Assembly (NCBI RefSeq): GCF_000699445.3
Contig: NC_067200.1
Location: forward strand, 5,720,950-5,784,949
Direction of reading: 5' to 3'
From: Schistosoma haematobium
Lineage: Eukaryota; Platyhelminthes; Trematoda; Strigeidida; Schistosomatidae
DNA length: 64,000 nucleotides
Below, piece after piece: positions 21,612 to 33,700 of the stretch. Under the pieces are notes generated by a model. That model worked only from the letters and a program-made list of their open reading frames with translations. It had not been told where the DNA came from and searched no databases. Each line of letters starts with the position of its first letter. Within the stretch, counting starts at the first letter, position 1. The position numbers and the translations under genes are program-made.

Positions 21612-23412
21612 TTATGTTACAACATGAAGTGATACAGTAATTTTCGATAAAATTAACCGCTGAGTCTAGAAAACAAAAAGAGAAAGATTATCAGCGTAAA
21701 TTATTACTCACATTCCTTTCTTGATAACGCTTTAGTCTATCTGTGATGCATATTTTAAAAGAAATCTTGCGTTGCGACTCAAATTTTAGCAAGGTGTCTT
21801 TTGTGTACACTGACTGATTTAAACTTCAATGTTAATGCGCCTGCCAAACAAATATTACAAAAACCTATTCCTATCTCATACCTTGGTAGAATCTAAATTG
21901 CTGAGCCTCCATTTATATGAAATTACAGGTGAAGTGAAATTGATGGACGACTCCGGTCCCATAATGTGGGGCAAAAATATCTCCTTAACGTCTTTGAGTT
22001 GTCTTCCATAAACTTGGTCTCCTTGGCCATCTAATATGTAAATGGATTGTAAAAAATCCGTGATCTTACAAATCTGTCCTTCATATCTTCTTGTTGAAGA
22101 TATATTTCTAAGGTGTCAAATTCCTTGTTGTTTGACAGGGAAATGAAACTGTGATTGTCCGCTGATGTTACTTGAGAAACTATTTAGGGATACATTATTT
22201 GAAATGCACATCATCTGCTTAATATCAGCGTTCAGATCAGAGACCGCTGCTTCAAGGTTTTGTAAAGTTATATTCATTTTCGATAGTATATGAGTGAAGA
22301 CAACCACACACGTAACTTACTCAACTAATTCACTGCCACTTGGCGTTGTTGCAGAAGCTGGTAGCTTAAAGTCTATCTTCGTTGAACTTTTTCATACAAA
22401 TTTATAGGAATAATAGGCTTACTTAGCTACCAACAGTATAGGTGTTTCCATCAGTTTAAGCGTTGGATAGACAACCTTATTACTTTCAACTTGGATCTTG
22501 GCTACATCCAAATCAATTGAATCATTGATATAATTGGATTTCGTTTTGTGTTCCTCATTGTTAATAATTTATAGGATTACCATACTTATATACTAGGTTC
22601 CCTGGTCTGCGGTGACGTCTTTCTATCTTGCAGATTAGTGATATCATATCCAACTAGTTTACTAAATGAAGCAACTGAATCTTTAATTACATAAAATTAT
22701 CTAAAGGGATAAGTTTCTCTGTGTACAAGATCACACATATGATAACAAATCAGTTTCCATTCATATCGATTTAGTTCATTGTATGAAGGTCGAAGATATT
22801 GTTAGGATTCATGCAGTAAATCGCATTTGTTATTAAAAATACTTGCTACAAGAAGCATCTGCTTCTTAATCGAAGCATTGATTACTGCAAAGATAGGAAA
22901 CTATTTTTCGAATTTCAAAGCCCAAATATATCGAAAAACTCAATAAACTTCACGAAAAGGTATGTCGCAATAACGGAACTATGATTTCACTTTACATTGG
23001 TCACCAATATGCACTTGCATACTGTCTCACCAACGAAAACCCGTATGTGCTCGTGACTAACTACTGAGCACATAAATATACCTATGTCATCCGATGGGAA
23101 GGTTTCTGTGAAAAGGTTTAGGGTGTTAGCATGGAGTGCAAACTTTGCTAATCCGTTAATACATATCTGTAGTTAGTTTGGGTTTACCTTGGACAATTGC
23201 TTCATTATCGGGCTTCGTTGGTGTAAACCTAGTATCCCGGCAAGTAATAATCCGTTCTCCAAACTCGTAAGTAACCACAATTTCAGCCGTAACAATAGAT
23301 CGACTTACTTGCAACCTACTAAGGAAAGGGATCTGTTCTGCATAACGCTGAATAACTTGTTTGCTACAGAGTATTTGCAGTGTATTTTCCTTTTGATCTG
23401 TTTCATCTAAGA
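21612..23412 (-). CDS. Unrecognised host gene, at least 11 exons, 287 codons
   Basis: Minus-strand exons in order: 23412-23309, 23263-23188, 23105-23031, 22884-22843, 22653-22594, 22501-22423, 22386-22321, 22179-22150, 22107-21882, 21765-21712, 21665-21612 (stop). Every intron starts GT and ends AG, and all reading phases join without a stop, giving 287 residues after a 2-nt lead-in. Introns are 36-189 nt. Good donors include GTAAGTCG, GTAAGCC, GTAAGTTACG and GTGAGTAA; the last acceptor follows a long pyrimidine tract. Conserved-looking segments include RYAEQIPFLSRLQ, ITCRDTRFTPTKPDNEA, QICKITDFLQSIYILDG and KRYQERNTQRLILSKI. There is no signal peptide or membrane segment. I do not recognise a family. 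The start exon is missing or uncertain (see 23453-23569). Confidence 0.68.
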
Positions 23413-23452
23413 CTCAGAATAAAACTCTGAATGACATTTTGAATCATCCTAC

Positions 23453-23569
23453 AGGTGTGAATCTCGAGACATAGATGAAATGGTCAACTATTTCCACATG
23501 CGGGCGAAAGAGGCGACATTTTGGTGCAATTTCGCTCATATTTCCCTCAATTTTGTCAATATTTCCCAT
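23453..23569 (-). CDS. Tentative first exon of the 21612-23412 gene
   Basis: Begins ATG (MGNIDKIEGNMSEIAPKCRL) and is open for 39 codons to a possible donor CCT|GTAGGA, 40 nt before the next exon. The phase does not join the next exon (it needs one extra base). Either the donor is elsewhere or another small exon intervenes. Confidence 0.35.
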
Positions 23570-24223
23570 TGTTTGCTTTGGGGTATAGTATTAACACAGT
23601 TAATTTTCCTAAATTACATCTATACAATAATTAATATCTTGGTATCAGTCTTAAGCTATGGTTGTTAGCTCCTGGTGGTACATTATATTAATTGTTATGA
23701 GTGAAAATCTTTAATATGTTTCGCCATTTTTATTACCACTCCAACTATTGTATTTGATTAATGCGAAGCCATTTAGATTCATTGATCACTCATGTTTTTG
23801 GTCAATCAGATACTGTTCAGATTAACTTGAATGACACGTTCACCATATAATTCTCGCTATATTTTTCGTCGTCAGCAAAAAATAGCTTAGAAGACTCATT
23901 CATACTCCCATATCATTTAGGGTGTAGCACGTTGTATTCCAGGTATTTTTTTTGACACATCACAGTTAATGTTATGTATTAACCATCATTTCTTATTTTT
24001 TTTTTAGGATTGTGATAAATTTAGACAGGAACAAAATATTCATTTAACTATCTCAACCTCCAATACTATAAATAACACAGCACAAGAAACCTTCAGTTTG
24101 TTATTTATACTATATGAGGTCTAAAAATTGATTTTGGGTTAACAACTCAGAGCGTTATCCATTTAAAGTGAATACGACAACTTTATATATCAACATTCTT
24201 CTATAGGCTTCTTTTGGTTCAAA
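23570..24223. promoter_or_regulatory. Intergenic space between two divergent host genes
   Basis: About 650 bp separate the candidate ATG of the minus-strand gene from the transporter start codon. Both genes are therefore probably served by promoters in this AT-rich interval. No TATA box or other motif can be assigned with confidence. Confidence 0.35.
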
Positions 24224-24730
24224 ATGCCGGCAAAATTAATTCGTTCGATAAATCAGTATTTATATCCTCAAGATGAGATATTCATACTGATAAGACCTAT
24301 TATTACACTAATTAATAATACTGTAGGAGTAGCTGCTTTAGCTATGCCATTTTGTTTTCATCAGGTATTTATTTTGTTATTCATTTATGTTATAAAATTC
24401 AGTGTGGTATTTTATTATCATTTTTGTTTCTTGGAATTACTGCTGCATTTTCAATAATGTCATGCGATGCTTTAATTGATATCTGTTCTACTCACCGAGT
24501 CCTTCCATTTGAACATGCTTGTAATTTTAAATATTCTATGTAAACTTGAACTTTATAGGCTTTAAAGCATTAGGACATATGGGAAAAAGTTTAGCTGAAT
24601 TAAGGTAAGCATTGTATTATATGGGGGACTTTTTAGTGTTATTTGTCTGTTGTTTGGTTACGTTGTAGGATATTATGTTACTATTGCAGACCTGAGCACT
24701 GGTGTTGTTTCACAAATCGCTGTAACTATG
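24224..24730 (+). CDS. Transporter exons 1-4 with three micro-introns
   Basis: Exon 1 encodes the start ([20 protein letters not shown]) and membrane segment 1; exon 2 segment 2; exons 3-4 segment 3 ([15 protein letters not shown]). Introns are 24365-24402 (38 nt), 24521-24558 (38 nt) and 24605-24636 (32 nt), all GT-AG. Splicing them gives a continuous 133-codon frame. Confidence 0.85.
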
Positions 24731-27700
24731 GTAAGTTTTACATTATGAATTAATTTGATGTAATTTATTTGCCATACCCATATACACAACTCCGAGCCAT
24801 ATGGATTGAGGGCTAATGATATGGCGTTGGTGTTGTGTCCTATGCTCTGTCAATCATATCACGTGATTAATTCTACCGAATTATATAACCAGATCAATGA
24901 CGCTTTAACCAGTACGAACAGCCTAGTGCCAACTCTGAGTCCTGATTAGTCCTTCCTGTTTGAGTCCAGAACATAGCTTCTACTGTATGGATCATGTATT
25001 TCATACATACTTGGTTTATATATAAGCAAATGAGACCGCACCATACCATAAAATAGAAAATAAAAACCACACAAGATCAGGCCAAAAGTGGCTGTAACTA
25101 ATAAATTGGGAATAACTTAATGGTAAATCGTATGACAGTAGTCAGTAGGTCAGGCAGAAGCTTATGATAGAAAGGATATAAATGTATATAGTTTAGTCAT
25201 TTAACAGTTATACAATAAGAATATATGTATAATAACAGTCCATAAATAGCTCGCAGAAGTTACTCACAATTTAATCTCCTGATACAATACTTATTTTGCC
25301 ATACATGTGCTTCTTAATGAAAGCACTGGGGTAGCCGATCTCGGTCAGTGAGTTGTTGATGAATTCAAGCTCCTGACTTAGAGTGTCTACTGTGCAGATC
25401 TTTTTAGCCCCGCTAGTGAGACATCTCACCAAATTTCTCTTGTAGCGGATAGGTGTGAAACTGCAGAAGTGAGTATATTGGCAGGCAGAGGGGGTTCTTC
25501 TATACACGCTTCTACTTAATGTGCCAACACTTTATCTGCTTAGTGAGACGTCAAGGAAGTTCAGCTTTTTGTCATACTCGCCTTTACCAGTGAAACCGAT
25601 CGCTGGGTGAACACTGTTGAACTGTTCTAGGAGTTTATTCTTACTGATGTTTTGATCTACGATGATGAAGGTGTCTTCAATGTAGCAACAATATAAATCA
25701 AGTTTCTTAATAGTCTCATTAAGAGGTCCATTTTCCAGCTTCGCTAGGAAGAGATCAGCTAAAATCGGGCCTAGAGGCGAGCTCATGGCTATCCCATCTA
25801 TTTGTCTATAATAAGTATTGCTGAAGACAAAATGTACATTCAGTGTGCATCTTAAGAGCAGTTCTTTTAGACTATCGTCAGGCAAGTCAGTGTTGATTTG
25901 TTTTTCTGATATTTGCTTGCACATAAACTTAATAGTCTCTATAAGTGGTACGTTAGTGAACAAAGATCCTACATCCACTGAGATCATATTTTTTATACTA
26001 ACATTAATATTTCCCACTTTGGAGGTGAATTCGAAGACATCTTTTACACTATTTCTAACAACTGATGTGTGTAAAGGTTCTAAAATTCGTACTAGCCACT
26101 TTGCAATTTTGTGGTAAGGAGAATTGTACATATCTAGAACTGGGCGTAGAGAAAGACCCGGTTTATGAACTTTAGGCAAACCATACAGTCGTGGTGTAAA
26201 TGATCCAGTCGGCTTAATTGAATCTCAGTCGTAATTATTCCCTTTTTCTTTAGTTCCTTAAGGAAATTAGCCAATTTTCTTTCTACTTTATTAATGAGAC
26301 TATTAAGAAACTTGATTTATATTGTCGCTACATTGAAGACACCTTCATCATCGTAGATCAAAACATCAGTAAGAATAAACTCCTAGAACAGTTCAACAGT
26401 GTTCACCCAGCGATCGGTTTCACTGGTAAAGGCGAGTATGACAAAAAGCTGAACTTCCTTGACGTCTCACTAAGCAGATAAAGTGTTGGCACATTAAGTA
26501 GAAGCGTGTATAGAAGAACCCCCTCTGCCTGCCAATATACTCACTTCTGCAGTTTCACACCTATCCGCTACAAGAGAAATTTGGTGAGATGTCTCACTAG
26601 CGGAGCTAAAAAGATCTGCACAGTAGACACTCTAAGTCAGGAGCTTGAATTCATCAACAACTCACTGACCGAGATCGGCTACCCCAGTGCTTTCATTAAG
26701 AAGCACATGTATGACATAATAATGAAGTTGGAGATTTCGACTGTTCGTAACAATACTTATTTATTTAGACACATAAACATTGGTACAAAGGAGCACTAAA
26801 AATGTATATGGCCCACACAAATCATTCAATTTGTGTGTGTAATATGATACTGTTTTGATGTACAAACCGAATTAGGGTGGTTTTCTTAGAACGGGCCACT
26901 CAGTCAACACTTCACATAGAAGTCTAATCCACAAAGGCAGTGGAGCAACGTTAAGAAATACGGTCCCATGGTAGTCGGTCACCAAAAATGGATTTACATG
27001 CCATTTGTTCTTTCAGGATTGTGGAGGCTATGTGCACCATTAATGTGGAATTAGGATTTTCCAACTCCCTTACGTGGGTCCTCCTCCTGGCTGGGGTCTT
27101 AGAGATTGTTCAACAGTGGCTAGAGACGTTATCAAATATGACTGAGAATAGAAGCCAGTGACGATCCTGCTATAACTTCTTTAACTGAAAGAATTCTTTA
27201 TTGTTGTATTTTTGCTAACTGAACTGTTATTATTATTTCACTCTTATACACTAATTTTTGTTGTTCTTTTTATTATACGCACTTTACATTCTCTATCTAT
27301 CCACAACCTCATTGTTATTGTGTGTCGCATATGTATTTGGTGTCCCCTTGTACCAATGTTTGTGTTCAGATAAATAAATAATTCACGCGCAAGGCCAAAG
27401 GTCCTGAGTCCAATTTTCTATTTCGTAGTCGTGAATTCTCATTATTGAGAAGTCCTATACTAGATAGGACAAAAAGGCCGTTCAGTACTTCAAAGTATCT
27501 AATGCTTTTCTAATTATGATCAGTTCATGCTTTTGATGATCCTCTATATATGCCATTATTAATTATTTTTTTAAACACATAAATCATTCGATTTGTGTAA
27601 GGGCTGTGATACTGCCCGGGTTCCCAAACCGAAACAGGTGGTTTTATTAGGAGGCCACATCCGGAACCTTCGACTTAAGCGTTTAATCTGCAAGATAGTG

Positions 27701-30700
27701 AAGCAACGTCATGAGATGCAGTTCCATGGTAGCGGGTGACCAATAATTGGTTCATACTCCATTGGTTCCTTCAGAATACTGGAGCCCATGTACATCGTTG
27801 GTTTGGAATCAGGGTTTTTCAACTCGCCTAGGTGGACTCTCCATGTCCATCAACCCGGTTTCCGCACCGGACATTCGCTTTTCATCCTAGATATATGCCA
27901 AGTTCCTCAGTAATTTATGGTAGCTGATTTGGAACTGCTCACACAAGACTGAATTATTGATGTAATTCGATAATTGAACTGGTATCAAATAATGAGAAAT
28001 ATTTCCAGTAGAATAAACTTTTCTATTAGAATAGCTCGTTTATATACAAAATTTTGAATATGAGCCTAAATATAATTTGAAGTTATGTAATAAATAAATA
28101 ATTGTTGGTTATAACAATGATAAGTAATTAATCAATGAATCTTCCAATAGAATTAATGACTAACTATAAGATCTAATTATCATCCTGTCTCATATATTAC
28201 AAACCTATCTCATTAACAATGCAATTCATGAATTAAATATAACTAACTCATGTTTACTAAACTTTACATCGTGTTTATTATTCTTTTTTTTTCTTACTAA
28301 GAATAGAAGTACTTTCACTATACATACTAGAGTAGTAGATACAAAGCTCAGATTCATAAACGAAATAATTGAAAATTGAATATATAATAGTTTAAATCAT
28401 TCAACATGTTGACTATTTCTGCATGTCTAAACATTTGTTATCAGTATAGGATTGTGAAGATCGTTGAGTTTTAATTGAGATCATGAATTGACCAATTAAA
28501 CCACTATTGAAAACCTGGAAGCATTAGGTGGCCATTTTGTCTTAGTATGGGACTCTTCAAAAGTGCGCATCCACGATCCCTCAGAAGGGATGCAAATCCA
28601 TGACCTTCAGTCTTGCGTGCGAATGCCTAACCGCTGGCATCCAATAGTGTTAATGTCTAACTCCAACCAATCCATGATATTTGGCGACCATCTTCCGTTG
28701 TCATCGGTGAATAATCACCTCACACTCAACACAGGTTAGTTCCACTGGTCACGGCTTCTCATTAGAACTTCGAGAATGACCTCTTAAAGCTAGTCCCTAG
28801 TGAGCACATGATAATTATCAGTATGGGATTGTAAAGATTGTTAAGTTTTTTTTATTGAGGAGTCTCATACTATGACGGAAAATCCATCCACTACTTCTAG
28901 GATATCAATATTGGTCTAACATTGATCAATTCATGATCTTAATTTAAAAACAAATAAATATTCATTAACCTTTTAAAACATTTTTACATTAGGATGATTT
29001 TTTTTCTCTTTCATTTCTCCTCTTCTATATTATTTAGCCAACTCATCAGCTTCGATTTATTCTACTAGTGACGTTTACAGTTACTTTAGTACCGCTTTGT
29101 TTAGTTTCAAAAGTTCAAAGTTTACTTCGATTGAATGTATTTACAAGTCTATTTTATGGTGTAGTTACTTTTCATGTAAGTTCTATACAAAAAATGAATA
29201 AAACTATTCACCTGATTTTTTCATATATGCCAAGATTAACTTGAAGGAATTAGGTTGATAAATTAGTGCTTACAGTCAGTCACTGAGTTATCTACAACAT
29301 AGGACCGGGTACATATATGTATGGATCGGTCCAATTTGCCATACCTCATTAGCACAACAAGATGTACATCAAAATCATAGAAGTAGTTACTTTAATGGTA
29401 CAGAAAGAATTAGTTCGTATAAAGTAATTTTAATCTCACAGTTTGAGGGAAAACAAAGAGTGTACACACCCATGTCATTGTGATTGATTCTGAGCCATGT
29501 CACCCAAAGTCTCCAACTATTGGTTACGATAGTCACACGGACGCTTACCAAATAGTTTGCATCTACCAACATGGCTCAGACCAGAAGTTCGTGACTTTAT
29601 GAATTGATGCCACGTTTTGGTTTGGCCGCCTCTGACTTTCTTCCATCAGTTTCCAACACTAGTGAGCATTTCGCGCTCCCTAATACCCCGAGCCTAACCT
29701 CTCTGTTACATACCCAGTGGTCCTAGCGGATCCTAGCAATATTTCTTAGACTATTAGTGCTTACAGTTTTTGTAATATATAACTGTGTAATATATTTTGC
29801 TTCATTTGTACAATGAAAGTATTGTCAAGACTAGGCTTGCATAAGCCTTTTAATATAATATTCCATTCAATGAATGCAAAGAGATGATTAAGATTGTGCT
29901 ATTTTCTACGATCGTCCAAGTCGATTAGTGATGTACAAGCTTCCTATAGGCTAACCCAACCAGATACCTAAGTAAGCAAACCATGATTGAACAAGAAGCT
30001 TTTATTGTTTCAACCAAATAAACTATATATCCATAACTCATTTATGAATATAGATACATATTCCACAGAAAATTAAGTTACACTTTTAGACCTATAGCAT
30101 GTGTCTACTTCCTCAGAAATTGAACCTAAATCATTTCTCATTGATCATTTGCCTTATATCTGATTGACTCAGTATATCAGATTGATTAAAATTTTTCAGA
30201 ATAATTATGGCTGCTTACAGTTTACTAATCAAGTAAAACTTTATGTACTCAACTCTAGGCGGTACTTTTAGTGAAAGCTCTTCATACTGTTCATTTGGCT
30301 AAACCAAGGTAAATGAAGAAGTATATGAGGGTTAGAACCTTTAACCTAGAGATTTGAAAAGCAAGTTATTTAACCGCTAAACAACTTGTTCAAAGCATGG
30401 CATGTTGAACTTATAACTCTCAACTGATTTAAACTAAGCTATAATCTTTCATTTCAAATTTTGACTACAACAAGACTTCGTTTATACGATTTTTATTTTG
30501 AAAGCGTTTTCGGTCACTTAAAATATACAAATCCTCACGTCATTCACTATTAATCTTCAGATATTAGACCATTGGCTCTATAATCTATGAATCACTATCA
30601 GTAATTAACACTATCGTTTACTAAAAGTGATTTATGGACTACACTATATAGATTTAATTATTCTCCACTAATCAATGTAAGTGCGTTCTTGGATCAGTCC

Positions 30701-33700
30701 TTACAATAACGTCACTTAGTTATTATCCAATTAACCTAGTAAAAATACTGTCTCTGAAGTAGTACTATGTGAGTTATTCGCCTTTTAGAACAGTATGAAG
30801 AATGTTTGAAATACAAGTAAAACCGATGTATCTAGCCGATCTTTACGTTTAACTACTATTCAGTCATAGTGATCTCGAGTGTTACTATTGGTTTGTGAAC
30901 AGTTGCCACTTCCCTGTGGAAAGATACTTCCTGAGTAATAACCTGTAAAGGAAACTGGGTTATAGGTGATGGTCTTGACGATACGGAAACTTGACTACAG
31001 AGCTCAAGGAACAGCTGCATGAGGTAGGTCACACAGCGTGTTTGTACATGATTTTTTGATGTTTTAGCTACGTACTTTAGCATCGACAACAGAAGTCCAT
31101 GAGATAAAGTGAGGTGCACTATTTTTTGGGCTAACATTTTTTTACCACCTGTTATGAGAATGTAACACCACTGTAGATGGTAATTGTCTGAGAGAAACAC
31201 CTTACTATCGTCACATCTTTGTGCGGTCGGTATTTCAACTCAACCTTCGAACTTTAAATCTATTGCATTTAGATTTGACTGCCCTCCAACCAACCTAGCT
31301 ATGATCATATAGGACCTTCAGGAACGATCATTTCAGTCAATATAACTCAATTAGATCCTCATGATGTCCAAACTTGACTGCCACATCAACGTGTAGCAAC
31401 TACGGTCAATTTAACCACCATTAAGTCGGTTTTATATTTTGTATCATTTAAGAATTTACGCCCAATGGACTTTGATTTTGTAACCAACCTTCAAAAATTA
31501 TTAATTTTTATGAAAACAAAAAAATTATTTTCTGTTCAGATGATTTTTATACTTGGTCTACCTCGATTAATTTCCAATATGCCTTGGGAAGAAATGAATT
31601 GGTGGAAACCAGCTGGTCTGATTGAATGTATTCCTATATTTTTAGCTTCAATGTTCTGTCAAACGTGAGTTGTTTTTTGCAGATTTCATTTCTATCTCCA
31701 GTAAAATTGATCATTACTACAATAACAGAAAAAAACTCTAATGCTGCCTCCACTAAGTCGACCGACAAAGTACTATTCACTAATTTACTTTGATGATGAC
31801 TTGGATTTCATCTGTTCTAATGTATACTATTCACTATGTTTGTGGGTGTCACAGCTCATACGTTCTGTGCGCAACAGTCGTTTATTGCCACTAAGAATTG
31901 CTAATTTAGCGTTATTGTGCTTTCATAATTTACATCACGACCTGATCTTAAGTACCCACTGAAGAGCAGGAAGCAATAGACAGCTCCTCGACAGTGTCTA
32001 TCCACGAGCTCGCCAGCCGTCGAACCTCGAGTATCGGATCTTTTGATGAAGGTTTAAACTCTAGAGGATTGAGTCGGCGTCCAGCGGTTCATATGTGGAG
32101 CGGTGGTTCTGTGGTAACGCTCTGGGCTTGTAGTCACTAAGTTTCATGTTCGAACTCTGCCCCACTTCGATTGAAACAATTGGATAGTATCACTACTAGA
32201 CATCATAATTAAAGTATAACTTGCGGTCAAGTATACCAGTCTATACCTGTAAGCCAACTGAACAAATTCAGTTTGTCCATTTCTGTTGCTTCAGTTCTTA
32301 ATGTCGTTTAAGAATTTTGTATTATGTTAACAGTTATAATTTCCTGTGACCTGTTTCACCTAAAAAGTGAACCAACTAGTAAACAGCAAATAGTTTCTGT
32401 CTTAATTTAACTGTCGCGCTGTACACACACACACACACTGGATACTTAGCAAATATAAAAAAACATAAGTAAATGTGTCCGTATTCCACGTTGCTTTAAC
32501 TAACTGAAGTAGAAATAAGGTCCGTTTAGTATGAGAATTGTTTCGTTTAACGCCTACTTGTACAAGTTTTTTCTTTAATTTCAAATTATGCAGTCAGATT
32601 ATTCAGTAAATCTATTTTGTTGATAATGTATAAATAGACAATTGTCTAGAGATATTGTATCGATAGATTTCCTAAATAAAAGTAGGTTATAACCTGTGTT
32701 AAGTTGCAAACTACAACTTTAGTCATCTTATATACTCAGTTATGTTCTTGGATAACGCCGAAATTCCTGACGAATGTGTTTTTTTTAATGCTTCTTCAGT
32801 TTGTAGTGAACTTACTTCTACCTGTTACCCCTCTTGAGTCATAGGCCGCTAACTAGCTCTGTCCCGAACTCTTCTTTACTCTTGTTGCCAAGTTCTATTC
32901 ATGGTTTTGATTTTTACCTCCGAGTCTTGGAGCTGTGTGTTCTATGGTCCGTTTCTTTTCTTTTCGTCTTGAGAATTCCAGGTTACGATTTGCCTTAAGC
33001 GGCTTGATAATTTCAGTGTTTGTTTAAACCACCTCCGGTGTCTCTTTCTGATTTCCTCCTCAATAGGCAGCTGGTTGTACTCTCTGCTCTATTGGGTTGT
33101 TGCTGATGGTGTCTGACCAACGGACATTGAGTATCTTGCGTAGAAACTTTTTTATAAATATTTGTACTTTTTTGGTGATGGTTGTAGTAGTTCTCGAAGA
33201 TTTAGCTCCGTACAACAGGATTGAAATGAATTTGGTATTGTGAATTGTGACTTTGGTGTTGTCTCGTATTTGTTTTGAGCTCCAGATGTTCTTCAATTTG
33301 AGGAATGCTGCCTTCGCTTTGCTAATATGTGCCTTCACATCTGCATCAGATTCCCTTGTACATCAATGATACCACTTATGTACGTAAAAGGCTCCATCTC
33401 TTCCAGAGTTTCACCAAGTGCGACACACCCTTTATTGTATTTCAGACCGCAGTCTAACAGAATGCATAACATGACTTACAGTACAGTCATAATTAAATGT
33501 TAAATATCACAAGTTCATTCACTTTGTTTCATCTTAAAGCAAGATGTAAACCTGGTTCGCGTGATATGCTAGATATCTACTAACTAAAATCTTAGATAGT
33601 TCCTCCACTTATTCACAGTCATAGATTCAAATGAATTCACTACAATCAAAAATGTTTTGTTCATTCATCAGTGTCCTGATGCGAGTAGGGGCGGGTGCGC

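Noticed and set aside
32091..32165. A true tRNA gene
   Set aside because: Box A and B are present but the anticodon arm does not fold; it is a tRNA-derived repeat. The same holds for the heads of SINE-A and SINE-B.
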